Positions 23,471 to 34,702 of a stretch of 64,000 bases of DNA are shown here, in pieces. Under the pieces are notes generated by a model. It did no database searches, had not been told where the DNA came from, and worked only from the letters and a program-made list of their open reading frames with translations. Position 1 is the stretch's first letter. Every line of letters begins with the position of its first letter. Source of the DNA: Clarkia xantiana subsp. parviflora (taxonomy: Eukaryota > Streptophyta > Magnoliopsida > Myrtales > Onagraceae); assembly GCA_036873135.1 (NCBI GenBank), contig JAPTYO010000003.1:32058763-32122762 (forward strand), read 5' to 3'. Both the position numbers and the translations under genes were made by a program.

Positions 23471-23938
23471 TTATTAATTTTAATATCTTGGTTTTATATT
23501 TTTGTAGGATCTTAATTGTGTAGCATCTTATATGATCATATCCTGATTTTAGTAATTTATCATTTTACAATCATATAAGTAAAATTGTCTTATACAGATG
23601 AAATTGACAGTTAATTTTTGATTGAGCAAATTAACTTCTCAATAAGATAATAAAATTAAATTTTCTCATATTTAAAAATTATTTTTAAGGTTATTTTAAA
23701 AGTTTATAGAGTAAGTTGTCAAATGTAATGATCTCTTAATTTTGTATTTATTTATATCATCCAACATCTTATCACTTAGTTAGAGAGACCTCAAGTTTAA
23801 ATTCGTCTAAGTTCTGTAAATTTAAAAAAAATTAACAATTTTGTTTAATCTTTAATGACTATTGTGATACGATTAATATTATTTAAATAATAAATATTAA
23901 GCACCTAAGAGTTAAGAGTTTAAGACACTTGAGAAATA

Positions 23939-23989
<51 letters not shown>

Positions 23990-24120
23990 GTTATTTTCCG
24001 TGGCCCGTGTAATGATGATAAATGGATGATGGTATCTATTCTTGTCACACATTTTTAGGCACTGAAGAAAATAGAGACATTTCCATTTCATTTTTATTAT
24101 TATCGTGTGCATATTATTGG
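23471..24120. other. AT-rich intergenic DNA with an (AT)n microsatellite
   Basis: No gene seen. A (TA)n run of about 40 bp occupies 23947-23987. Confidence 0.6.
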
Positions 24121-24680
24121 TTAGGTTTTTTTAGGGGCAAATCCGAAGTTCCGAGGAATCTACCCAATTAACCAATCCAGACAAATCCGAAGAACTAATT
24201 TCGCCAAATCTGAAGTCCTGAGGAACCCGGTTCAAGCCCGTTCCGAAAAGTCCGCCCCGAAGCCTAAAGGAATAAATAAATAAAACATCTGCCTAAGCCT
24301 AACTAGTAACTATCGCTGGATTGATGACTTGTTGAGCTGGAGTGCTTAAAGTAGTTGATAATGCTAATGGTAATGTTGTAGAACTTGATCTATGTATGTA
24401 AACTTGATGTATGTGTTCGTGAACTTGTTCTATGTGTGTGAACTTGTTGAATGTTTGAACTTGAATTTTTATTTTGAGTTTGAAATATTAAGATTTATTT
24501 TCAATCTTAAGTGTAAATTTGGGTTGTCCCAAACCCGTCCCGAATTAGATAGTCCTGACCAAGTATGAACTTTTTTAAAAATTTAACTTCAGATTAAGTT
24601 AGGAGATTTAAGTTAGGAGCGATACTGGGAAATCCCGAAAATTAGAGCTCGTTAAAAAGTCCGGCCCATTTATCATGAGG
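24121..24680. repeat. Degenerate repeat, possibly an old hAT derivative
   Basis: The left end has taggggcaaatccgaagttcc and repeats of aaatccgaag. The right end has aaatcccgaaaattagag and aaaagtccggccc. At 24380-24465 there are imperfect tandem units of gaacttg(a/t)t(c/g)tatgtgtgt. No target duplication could be fixed. Confidence 0.3.
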
Positions 24681-25190
24681 TCAACCTTTTTTTTATTGGT
24701 TCGTGTGCCAATGACTCAATGAATGAACTGATGAGAGGTAATGACATATGCATACAAGTACTTCAACCATTTCGGATAAATATTTAACGATAGAAACCTT
24801 AGGAATAGCTGAAATTGTTACAATTTCCCTCAAACCTGGGCTGGGCTGCAACATAGGTGCAAAGTTTATTCTCTTCAAGCCCAATTCCAGGCCCATGATA
24901 AGTAGACTATTTCGCCGCTTCACACATATTAATAGAATTGATGAAATTATTTACAAATAAAAAATGTAGGTAAGAAAAGAAATCTAACACCATCTAACTG
25001 TTGTTTTAATTCAATACAAGTAATATATTAAGTGGATATTAATTAATATAATATGTTGTAGCAATTTAGCACTTTGCTTATTCACCAAAAGTTTCGTATT
25101 TTGAAAACAAAACATTCATAGCCAATATTTTACCCATTGTGAGCTGGCCTCATAGGAAGGATTCATACACCGTAGGTACTATTATAGAAT

Positions 25191-25511
25191 TCATACCTCA
25201 TTTCCCCTAAATTCTTGATTTTGATATGCCATAGCCCTAGGATCCCCATGACCACCAGTATTTCCAGCTCCATCCTCAACTCCAGGCACCGAAAAACCTG
25301 CACTCGCAGAAGGAGGTACCCTAGCAACCATGGGTGGCTGCTCGCTCCTTTTCTCCTCAACAACCTCATTCATAAACCCTCGATCATCATTCTTCCTCAT
25401 CGACTGCATAAAATTCTCCCCAACATTGACATCGTTATACAAATCCTCGTAATCGTCGTCCTCATCGCCGAGAAAGCCCTCATCGGCAACGGCTGAGATG
25501 GCCTCATCCAT
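25191..25511 (-). pseudogene. Truncated inverted copy of the CFIm68-like gene (first ~105 codons)
   Basis: The 106-aa frame begins MDEAISAVADEGFLGDEDDD and follows the N-terminus of the intact protein at 27738 almost residue by residue through RGNEV, where the intact gene reads RGNDVKAQGPV. The match stops there and a TGA comes two codons later, so the RRM and everything after it are missing. The homologous DNA continues upstream through the splice acceptor, 5'UTR intron (donor GAG|GTAAAT at 26040) and promoter. It could make a short transcript, but a protein function is doubtful. Confidence 0.75.
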
Positions 25512-26215
25512 GCCTTCTTCCTCAGCCTACCTAATCTCCGAACTTCCTCCTTATGGTTCCACAAAGAATCAGCAAATCGTGGCGAGCAGAACTAACAGAG
25601 ATTAGGTATTCTGAGATTTTACCAGCTCAGTGCAAAGGAATTGTCTTTTCTTAGCTTCGGACAATAGTGAACCAAGTGAAGAAGTCAGAGCAGCCGAAAC
25701 CCTAAGTGACATAGAAAAAACTTATGAATGGCATTTTCTTCTGTGTTCGATTATTGAAACACCGAGTGATGCTAACCTGAGCAATCACTTTGTTAATCGA
25801 AACCAAGTTACTGAAACGAGAACGAAACTGAAAGTTTCCAAATAATCTAAGAGACCGTCAGGAATTGTTCGTCATCTTCCTAAAAAAACTAGGGTTTCAA
25901 ACCAGGCATTTGAAACAAAGAATACAACAGCAACACCACACAAGAAACGCCTCCAGAACCAGAAAACCGTAGCTAACTCCAAGAAACGAAGCAAAACTAC
26001 AAATCTTAAATCTGAGCGTGAAAGGAGATGTGAATTTACCTCATGTTCCCTCGAAGATTACACTAGCTGACGCGATACACGAACACTCTGTCTCATACAC
26101 AGGCTCGAAGAAAAGAGAGTGACTGAATTGAATATTTTGATCTGTGCAGAATAATATAATAATAATAGTAGGGGGCTGGCTCAATATTGGGCCTGCAGCT
26201 AGCCCAACCTTCTAT
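25512..26215 (-). promoter_or_regulatory. Duplicated promoter, 5'UTR exon and 5'UTR intron of the truncated copy
   Basis: Minus-strand sequence matches the region upstream of the intact gene in order. The blocks are ggttgggct...caggcccaa...attgag (promoter with GGCCCA site II motifs), agtgtaatcttc...gag|gtaaatt (exon end and donor), accctagttttttttagg-like intron sequence, and tag|gctgaggaaga...atggatga (acceptor and start). The intron is 25527-26039, longer than the 264-bp intron of the intact gene. Confidence 0.65.
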
Positions 26216-27314
26216 TTTAATAATAATAATAATACAAATAATCTAAATAATTATAATTATGCTCTACTTTCCACGTGATTAAATGATAGTTTGTAATTTT
26301 AATATTATAAAATATATTTGATTATTTTAATTTAGTATAATATTGTATATTTTTTTTAATATTTTAATCGGACAATTGTAAATTTTTCTACGGTTCTTTA
26401 GTTTAAAAATATATTTTTTATATTAAATTACATTTTAAAACCTTATAAATAACATATGACATATATTTCTAATTTACGTATTTTACTGTAACAAATTAAG
26501 ATAAATATTTTATTTTAATATATTAAATTAAAATTTTGATTTATAAATTAATAATATTATAAACTATATTTTCATATAAGTAGAATCTCACATAATGTGC
26601 GAATCATTCATTACTAATAATATAATCGTCTCGCTATTTTTTGGAAGATATTGTTAAATGATTTTTTTTCTCTAATGTACAGTTCTCTAATCTTTTAAGC
26701 TTTCTGTTAAGTATGGATGGATAAATTTTAAAAAAGTTAATAAAAACACTCACGATTATAAAATAAGCTTAAATTTTGTATAAAATAAATAAAATTTTAG
26801 AATTATATATATTATATACATATCTTAAATATATAATAAAACTAAATACAAAAATATTAAATTAAATAATTTCAAAAGTTTATGTTTAGTAGATTTTTTA
26901 GATAAATTAATATATTTCCTTTTGGTATTTTTGGGTTAATTATTTTCTCTATATATTTTATTATTATTAATTTTAGCCAGTTACCTTTTATCATTTAAAA
27001 ATGTTTTTATATAAAATACGAGGTTATTTTACTATTAAAGCAGAACTTTAGTGGTTTACCAACATTTTAAAATAATTTATAGGTAATATTAATGAAAGAT
27101 AGATGTATATCTTTTTTTTGCAAAATACAAAAAATTGAGCAAAGTAATTTGATAATCAGCCATATATTTTTTAAAAAATAAAAACCTATAGTTGTATCTT
27201 TTTGTTTTGTTTTGTAGGACCATATAGTAGTTGTATCATTTATCACAATTTTGTAATATATTTTATTAAAATATATTATTATATAATAAATAATATATTA
27301 AAAGACAAAAAGAG
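26216..27314. other. AT-rich spacer between the two divergent arms
   Basis: Extremely AT-rich, with many tataatatt-type runs and no supported gene. It separates the homologous promoter segments of the truncated and intact copies. Confidence 0.55.
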
Positions 27315-27458
27315 GTGGTTGGGCTGGCTGCTTCCAGGCCCAACATTGAGCAAGTTCTCGTTCTTGCTGGAAGGGCACAGATCAGTTTAGGGAAAATAGG
27401 TGTTGGAGACGGAGGTTCGAGATTGCGCCTGCAAGTGTTAATCTTCAAGGAAGAGGAG
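27315..27458 (+). promoter_or_regulatory. Promoter and non-coding first exon of the CFIm68-like gene
   Basis: ggttgggctgg and caggcccaac (site II-type GGCCCA) near 27317-27345 precede a leader that ends gaggag|gtaatt at 27458. The exact transcription start cannot be read. Confidence 0.45.
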
Positions 27459-27722
27459 GTAATTTCTCATCTCCTCACAATCTCATGTATAAGATTGAGT
27501 GATTTTGCTTCGGTTCTGTGGAGTTCGATGCGCTTTTCTTGTTCTTGAGATGCTTTTTGTGTGCTGCTGTTGTTTTGCTTGTTTCCAATGACTAGTTGCG
27601 AACCCTAGTTCTTTTAGGAAGAATACGACCAATCTGGACGTTTTTTTGCTTCATTTCTAAAACCGATCGGTTCATCAGCTTCTGAAGTTAAGATTTTTTT
27701 GGAACTTTTCAATTATTTGTAG
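27459..27722 (+). other. 5'UTR intron of the CFIm68-like gene
   Basis: Donor GTAATT at 27459 and acceptor ttatttgtAG at 27722, 16 bp before the ATG. Supported by conservation of both splice sites in the inverted copy. Confidence 0.65.
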
Positions 27723-27737
27723 GCTGTGGAAGACGAG

Positions 27738-29795
27738 ATGGATGAGACCATCTCCGCCGTTGCTGATGAGGGATTCCTCGGCGACGAGGATGACGACTAT
27801 GAGGATTTATATAACGATGTCAATGTTGGGGAGAATTTTATGCAGTCGATGCGGAAGAATGATGATCCAGGGTTTAGGAATGAGGTTGTTGAGGAGAAAA
27901 GGACCGAGCAGTTGCCTGCGATGGTACCTCCTCCCGGGAGTGCAGGTTTTCCGGTGACTGGAGTTGCTGATGGAGCTGGAAATAGTGGCGGTGCAGGTGT
28001 TCCTGGGGATCCTAGGGCTTTGGCATATGAAAATGAAGGATTTAGGGGAAATGATGTTAAAGCACAAGGGCCTGTTGGTTCTTCACCAATGGTGGGTGGA
28101 GGAAGTGGTGGTATGAGGGTTGAGTTAGCACAACGACCAAGTAATCCTAATGCGATTGAAGAGCGTGCCTTAAACAACGGTGTTCCTGCTGGCCCTCAAG
28201 GTATCGGGCAACAATTAAATGGTGGTGGTTTGAATGCTGTTGGGAATATTGGCAATGAGGGCTTAGACACACAAGGCAACGTCAGGAACATGAGTGCAAT
28301 TGGTGTTAATGGAGCTCAAAATGCTGGTGGCAATAATAATGTCGTGGCTGTTGCAGGCCCTGGTGTTGGCGGGAATTTTGGTGGTAGTGGAGGAGGTGGT
28401 GCTGGTGGTGGTGGTGGTACAATGCTTTTTGTGGGGGATTTGCACTGGTGGACAACAGATGGGGACTTGGAAGCTGAACTAAGCAAGTACGGGCAGGTTA
28501 AAGAGGTGAAATTCTTTGATGAGAAAGCAAGTGGCAAGTCCAAGGGATATTGCCAAGTGGAATTTTTCGATCCTGCAGCAGCAACAGCTTGCAAAGAGGG
28601 CATGAATGGGCATTTATTCAATGGTAGGCCATGTGTTGTTGCTTTTGCAACCCCTTTTACCATTAAGAGGATGGGAGAAGCTCAAGTCAATCGGAGTCAA
28701 CCTGCGACACAATCTACTGGGCCTCAAGCAAGGAGAGGGCCGAATGATATGGCACCAAAGACAGGTGGAAGTAATACGGCAGCAGGAGGGGACTTTCAAG
28801 GTGGAGAAAACCGAGGTTTCGGGAGGGGTAATTGGGGAAGGGGAAATATGCAGGGTATGGGTAACAGGGGCGCTGTTGGAGGTCCAATGAGGAATAGAAA
28901 TGGTGGAATGGGTGGAAGAGGTCTAATGGGGAATGGGGGACACGGGTTTGGAGGACCTCCAATGATGCACCCTCAGGCAATGATGGGTCAAGGTTTTGAC
29001 CCAGCGTTTGGCGGACATATGGGAAGATTAGGTGGTTATGGAGGATTCCCGGGTGCTCCAGGTCCTCCGTTTGGTGGTCTAATGCCCTCTTTTCCCCCTG
29101 GAGGGATGGGCTTGCCTGGGGTTGCTCCCCATGTCAATCCAGCTATTTTTGGAAGAGGAATGCCTATGAATGGAATGGGCATGATGCCTAATGCTGCTAT
29201 GGAGGGTCCTAACATGGGAATGTGGTCTGATCCTAGCATGGGTGGTTGGGGCGGTGAGGAGCCTGGTGGTAGAGCAGCCGAGTCTAGTTATGGAGAAGAA
29301 GCAGCATCTGAGCATCAATACAATGATACAAATCAAGATAGAGGGACTTGGCAAAATTCTTCAAAAGAAAAAGAGAGGGGCTCAGAGAGAGACTGGTCAG
29401 GATCATCTGATAGAAGGCACCCTGATGATAGAGACATATCAAGGGAAAAAGATACAAACCATGATCGGGAATGGTCAGAGAGGAGACACCGTGATGAGAA
29501 AGACAGTGGTCGGGAAAGGAGTAAGGATCGTGAGAGAGAGAGAGAACGCTCTCGAGATCGTGATAGAGATAGAGAACGTGAACGGGATAGAGATAGGGAC
29601 AGAGAGAGGTACAGGGAAGATAGGGAGAAACATTCTGGTCACTACAAGCGCAGGGACCATGAACCGGAGCATGGTGACGAATATGAAAGAGGAAGGTCAT
29701 CAAGGACTCATAGCAAGTCAAGGGTTGCACCGGAGGAGGACCATCGTTCAAGATCAAGAGATGCTGATTACAGTAAGAGACGCCGTGAGTCATAA
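27738..29795 (+). CDS. CFIm68/CPSF6-like RRM protein, pre-mRNA 3'-end processing
   Basis: Single coding exon, 685 aa. An in-frame GTG lies 12 bp upstream, but the ATG at 27738 is preferred because the truncated copy starts at the matching Met. The acidic N-terminus (GFLGDEDDDYEDLY) leads into a Gly/Asn-rich stretch. A single RRM spans about residues 228-305, with RNP2 LFVGDL, RNP1 KGYCQVEF and the run HWWTTDGDLE; WWTTD at this place is a hallmark of the CPSF6/CFIm68 RRM. A Gly/Met/Pro-rich region follows (about 320-520), then an Arg/Asp/Glu/Ser-rich tail (about 530-685) like the RS-like tail of CFIm68. In the family this subunit binds CFIm25 and helps choose poly(A) sites in the nucleus. That role is inferred here. 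Another glycine-rich RRM protein is less likely. Confidence 0.85.
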   Translation: MDETISAVADEGFLGDEDDDYEDLYNDVNVGENFMQSMRKNDDPGFRNEVVEEKRTEQLPAMVPPPGSAGFPVTGVADGAGNSGGAGVPGDPRALAYENEGFRGNDVKAQGPVGSSPMVGGGSGGMRVELAQRPSNPNAIEERALNNGVPAGPQGIGQQLNGGGLNAVGNIGNEGLDTQGNVRNMSAIGVNGAQNAGGNNNVVAVAGPGVGGNFGGSGGGGAGGGGGTMLFVGDLHWWTTDGDLEAELSKYGQVKEVKFFDEKASGKSKGYCQVEFFDPAAATACKEGMNGHLFNGRPCVVAFATPFTIKRMGEAQVNRSQPATQSTGPQARRGPNDMAPKTGGSNTAAGGDFQGGENRGFGRGNWGRGNMQGMGNRGAVGGPMRNRNGGMGGRGLMGNGGHGFGGPPMMHPQAMMGQGFDPAFGGHMGRLGGYGGFPGAPGPPFGGLMPSFPPGGMGLPGVAPHVNPAIFGRGMPMNGMGMMPNAAMEGPNMGMWSDPSMGGWGGEEPGGRAAESSYGEEAASEHQYNDTNQDRGTWQNSSKEKERGSERDWSGSSDRRHPDDRDISREKDTNHDREWSERRHRDEKDSGRERSKDRERERERSRDRDRDRERERDRDRDRERYREDREKHSGHYKRRDHEPEHGDEYERGRSSRTHSKSRVAPEEDHRSRSRDADYSKRRRES

Positions 29796-30120
29796 CACAG
29801 TGGTTGCACTGTAGCACTATCTTGTGTTGGAGATGTTTGTCCGTGAGCGTGAACTACAGCTTTAGATTCTTTACACAAACTTCAGGACTACCTCTAATTT
29901 GTGATTCTGGAGTCCCTTCTCACCTGATTCAGTAAGTCTCTTAAAACTCAACTGGTCTAATTCTTCTCTTGCCTTGGGTCTGTCTGATATAAAGTTTCAC
30001 TGCTGTGTTGATTAGTGTATATTAGTACTACTGTAGTGCGATGTTAGTATTAACTTATGCTAAACATCTGTAACTAAATAATCTACTTACTCAGACAACT
30101 TAATAAAGAGAGAGCAAATG
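29796..30120 (+). other. 3'UTR of the CFIm68-like gene
   Basis: Non-coding sequence after the TAA stop. An aataaa hexamer near 30102-30107 is a plausible poly(A) signal. Confidence 0.4.
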
Positions 30121-31366
30121 GTGCCAGAGCTAAACTTTTTGGTGTGTCAAATTCTTTCTGGGGCAAGGTGTGTCAAATACTTAATCTTATGATTTGAACC
30201 ACGTGAATTTTTAAAGGAAGTACCCTCATTTTTGTTATTAATTTGAAGTAATTCTCTGCCACCTATGATCCGCATGAAATTTTTAATGGTAGTATGGTAA
30301 GTACTCTCCTTTTCTCCTTCTTAAAGAAACATTTCATTTATCTGCGTTTGTCATAATGTTGGCCAAATCATTATAGTCATCTTCTGGTTTTGTGTTATAC
30401 CTTAATCCTCTAGGCTCTAACAATCTTATTTGATTCCTTTATAGTGTCTTCAAGAAGCATAACTTAGATTAACTAGTTCAGTTTCAGTATCTACTTGTAA
30501 ACTATGACTTTGTGAGGAATCTTATTTATTTAGTGGTTGATATGATATTTCAGTTATATATATGTTAAAGGAATGGTTCAAAAGTTGAGATGTATTTTGC
30601 TTTATCATGTTATAGTTCGGTTTTTCCAGTATGCAAAAGTTAATCTGTCATTATTTGTTGCACCCATTTGTGCTGTAGCCTTGGAGGAAAAGCTGAAGCT
30701 GTGTGGAAGAATCAAGAGTTTTAGTTTCCTTGGAGATGAAGACATACATTACAACTCTGAGGAAGAAATGGCTGGTACTTTACATGAACTTTGTGGGATT
30801 TGGGAACCCTTATATATATTTTGAGATTTAAACTTACTCTGAAGTTAAAACTATCTTTAGCATCACAAAACCTATGATTGAATGCTTTCTGTAATCTCTG
30901 GTTGTTGGTGGATGATGTGGGAATTATGTGTAGCTTACTGCTTGATGTTGTATTAGGATTAATGTGGGTGAAGAGCATCTCGACGTGCTGACGCGCCTTT
31001 CTCGTTTTTCGGGCTCATTTCTTGATGTTGTGTTTTTATGTATCATATGATAGTTACCTTAGCTATAGCTCTATTGTGGTCTGAAAATTCTTTTGTGGCT
31101 TGCTGTTGTTAGGAGAGAGCCAGTAATCCCCACATATTCATTGTAGTTAGTTAGTGTCTGTAAGTTTTTGTATATTCCTTCCTTAAATCTGTAAATGTGG
31201 GGTTTTTTAGTCCATCATGTAAATACCAATTTTCTATATCCCCTATCTTGTAAATACCTTTTTTCCTATAATGTAATATGCAGTTAGGGTTTTCTGGAAA
31301 AAGGATGGTTTCAGGTAGTATAATAAATTGCCCTGTAAATTTGATTTCGGTTATTGTTGTAGGAAT
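30121..31366. other. Downstream region, no clear gene
   Basis: The segment 30573-30824 is open and encodes EEKLKLCGRIKSFSFLGDED-like sequence after a possible acceptor. I cannot match it to a family. It could be part of an extended 3' exon, a decayed exon, or chance. Confidence 0.3.
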
Positions 31367-31870
31367 TAGGGGTGAAACCGGATCGGTTTTTGCTTGCTTC
31401 GGTCGGGTACCTATGTTTTTTGTTCGGTTTTTTTCTTTAAAAATATCTCATCACAAAGCTGGTGAGGAAAGTTAAACCGTTCGTTGGTGGTATAGTTTTT
31501 TCGTTTCCGTTTTCGGTTTAATTCAAAATTAGTAATTACCATTTAAAATTATTGTCAATTTTATGGGTTATAACGAATCGAAATGATAAATAACGTCTAT
31601 TAATATAATTAAATAAATTATAAAATAAAGTAGAAAAATCAATATTTATAAGTGCCACTTTTACAATTTATATTAGTCTAATTAATTAATTATATTGATT
31701 AATATTAATTAATATAATATTTAAACTTTTAACTTTGGTTAAGAATCTAAAAACAGTTTCAGGTTTTACCGATATTAAATTTGATGTCTCAGAATTAAAA
31801 TGTTAATATATAGTCTGATGTTTTGTTTTGGTTGCTTTTCGGTGTCTCGGTGTGATTACTTTAAAGAAGT
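31367..31870. repeat. Possible degenerate hAT-like repeat
   Basis: Starts taggggtgaaaccggatcgg, a sequence type common at hAT MITE ends, and has cggttt-rich interior sequence. No matching right terminus or target duplication was found. Confidence 0.25.
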
Positions 31871-32452
31871 CAATCCCGACGAAACCGACTATTAAATTCG
31901 AGCTCCATACACGCTCCATTTCCGTCAACATGCCGAGACCGTCACCTGAGAAGCTGACTACATCCGCACCAGTAAATCCCGCTCCGTTGTCGCTGGAAAT
32001 CGCTCCACACTATTCTTCAGAAACAAAACTTTAATGATATTATTTTTCAGCCTTCCTACATGATTATATGATTTATTTGCTTCGTCTTTTATGATTTAAA
32101 TATCCTCACCTAACAATAAAATTAGAATATCATCTCCCTATCTAATTACAAATTATCGGGGTCAAACACATTTATTTATATATGATAATCGGTTCATTCC
32201 ACTTGGACAATATCTCTCAACATTAAGGAAATAAATCCACAATATAATATGCTCTATCATAAAGAATCCTATGTTTCAAAATATCTACCGACCGTAGTAG
32301 TGGTTTAAGAGTTAGAAGCGTTTATTTTCATTTTCGTGTGATTTAAATTTGAAATTAATCACTCGAAAAGTCATTATATGGTAATATTATTAAATCATAT
32401 TAGATTTAGCGGCATTTTGATTATACTATGTTTCTAATAATGCTATTTTGAC

Positions 32453-32707
32453 TAGGGATTGGGCAAAAAAACATGCCCGGTCAGATCGGACCGGAACTGG
32501 TCTGAAACCGTTAATATTCTTCTCAAAAATCGTTTCTGAACTGATCGGACTATTTTGGACCGGTTTTGATATGGACCGATTTGATTTTGGATTGTTTTTA
32601 AAAATTAATGTAAATATGTATAGAAAAACGGGTCGGACCAGTTCTGAACGAACCGAACTTTTTTTACAATTATAGTCCAGAATTGGACCGTTCTGTGCCC
32701 ATCCCTA
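32453..32707. mobile_element. Short hAT MITE
   Basis: Left terminus tagggattgggcaaaa and right terminus ctgtgcccatcccta. The 8-bp direct repeat attttgac is exact on both sides (32445-32452 and 32708-32715). Interior rich in ggaccg/cggtcc words. 255 bp, no coding capacity. Confidence 0.8.
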
Positions 32708-32715
32708 ATTTTGAC

Positions 32716-34202
32716 AATATCAGTGCATGCATTCATGTTCACTAAATTTATCGGAAAAAACGTCAAACTGTGAGCGGGAATATCTCACATTATTTTTGTG
32801 ACAAAATAGTGAAGTTTTTGCTATAGTAAAAATTGAATAACTACTTTTAATTCACACCGTCCGAACATTACGTAACATGATCACTTAATATCGTTACTAT
32901 TAGTGTTTTTTTTTTTTTAAAGTTGACCGTTTATTTATTTTTTAATTTTATAAACGATGGGGACGGTATATCCCTTTGAGCCGATTTTGCATATTTCTAA
33001 ACTATTTGAATATAGTTTGAACAGGTAAATATATTGACTAATTCTTCCTTATTTATAGCATAAATACGTGGTTAATTACACTTATAATGACTAGATATAC
33101 TCAAGTAAACTATATTGTGTTGAGTGTCGGACAATATGTTGTCTCCCAATGCGTCCATTTGGACGCATTTTAATGACTATTTATGTGTTCGAGTTTGTTG
33201 AGAAGAAAAAGACAAACTTTAATTGCATTTCAATTTTGATTGCCACGAGGGAATGACTCTTATTAGTCATCGCATTACCATTAATTAATTAATATAAACT
33301 TGGTCGGCTCTACCTAATTATATTTAATTTTAATTATTCTAGAACACATGTATATTTTATAATATTATATGTGTATATATATTAAATATTGTGAAATTGT
33401 GATAGATATTTTGGCCAGAAGAAATAATATTATGTTATATTTTATTTATCCGATGCCATAATTAAACATTAGTGCATCGTATATGCATGCAAGAAGAACA
33501 AACAAAAGTGTCTTTTGAAAAAATAATGTTCACGTGATTTAAAGTCTAAGATCTTATATTGATTGAGGTAAGATTTTGTTTGTCAATTTTCAATTTTTTA
33601 ATAGTGAAACTAGGTGTTGAATTTGGGAAAAAAAATCTAGGTGTTGAATATATAAACAAATATATTAAGGGAAATCGATTTAATTGCCACAAAGCAAACA
33701 CTTAATCATTGATTAAAAAAAAATCCAATTTTATTAGCTTTTTTTTTAATCAAATTATTCAGCCACCTTCGGCACTCTTAAGAGTAAGTTTTTTTTATTA
33801 ATATAAATTTTTAACTTTAAATTGCACTATTTAAATTTATTTTTTTATGCTTCGATACCTTATGAACTAAAACTTATAAATAAAAATTTTGACACGATAT
33901 TCAACATATTTCAACACTAACTACACCATAACAAAGAGATTAAAATTCGGGATGATAAAAATTATTTTTTTTAGCAAAAAAAGCATAAAAAAATATTCAA
34001 AAATATGAAAAATTAGTGTCTCCTTAAATCACGCAAGGTAGATTTATTTATAGAAGAGACAAACTTGCACGGAGGGTAAAGAGTTTCCCTCTCAAGCACT
34101 CCAACCATCACAATAAATATTTTCATGCGTTTTGTCAATGAAAGGACCCCTCAATTCACCAACCAAATATACTTATTCGATTAAAAATAATAGTGGTTTA
34201 TC
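32716..34202. other. AT-rich intergenic sequence
   Basis: No gene or clear repeat boundary seen; several homopolymer T/A runs. Confidence 0.45.
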
Positions 34203-34702
34203 TTGGTGTAAACGAGCCGAGTCGAGTATCTGTCGAGCTCGATCCGATGCGATTAGTATTTATCAAGCTCAAATTCGAGCTTGAATTCAGTCGAGCTCTA
34301 ATTTTGAAATCGAACTCGACTCGAATCCAAGCTCTACATAATCGAGCTCGGCTCGACTCGATTCCTTAGTCAATTATATATCACAATAAATTAACATTTC
34401 TCTTAACTAAAAAAATCGAGCTCGACTTGATTCGACTAAACGCGAACTCGATTAACTTATATAATAATTAATTAGTATTAAATAAGAATAATAATAAGAA
34501 TCAAGCTCGACTCGATTTATAAACTTGAACTCGAAACTCGTTAAGGCTCCGCGAGCAACTCGAGCCGAGCATTATCAAACTCGAGCTCGACTCGGGATAC
34601 CAGAAAGCTCGACTCGACTCGAATTTTTTTCGAGCCGAATTTGAGTTTTATCTGAGTCGATCCCAAGTAGCTCACGAGTAGTTTGACTCATATATACCCC
34701 TA
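34203..34702. mobile_element. Degenerate hAT-like MITE rich in GAGCTCGA words
   Basis: The left end ggtgtaaacgagccgagtcg and right end actcatatatacccctac resemble the inverted termini of the common 'taggggtgtaaacgagc' hAT families. The interior is packed with gagctcga/cgagctcg. No target duplication is visible, so limits are approximate. Confidence 0.45.

Noticed and set aside
28316..28663. Open frames on the minus strand and other frames over the CFIm68-like gene
   Set aside because: They mirror Gly- and Arg-rich coding repeats and give Pro/Thr/Ser-rich nonsense proteins without domains.
30573..30824. 83-aa open frame downstream of the CFIm68-like gene
   Set aside because: No recognisable family, weak start context, and it overlaps probable non-coding sequence.
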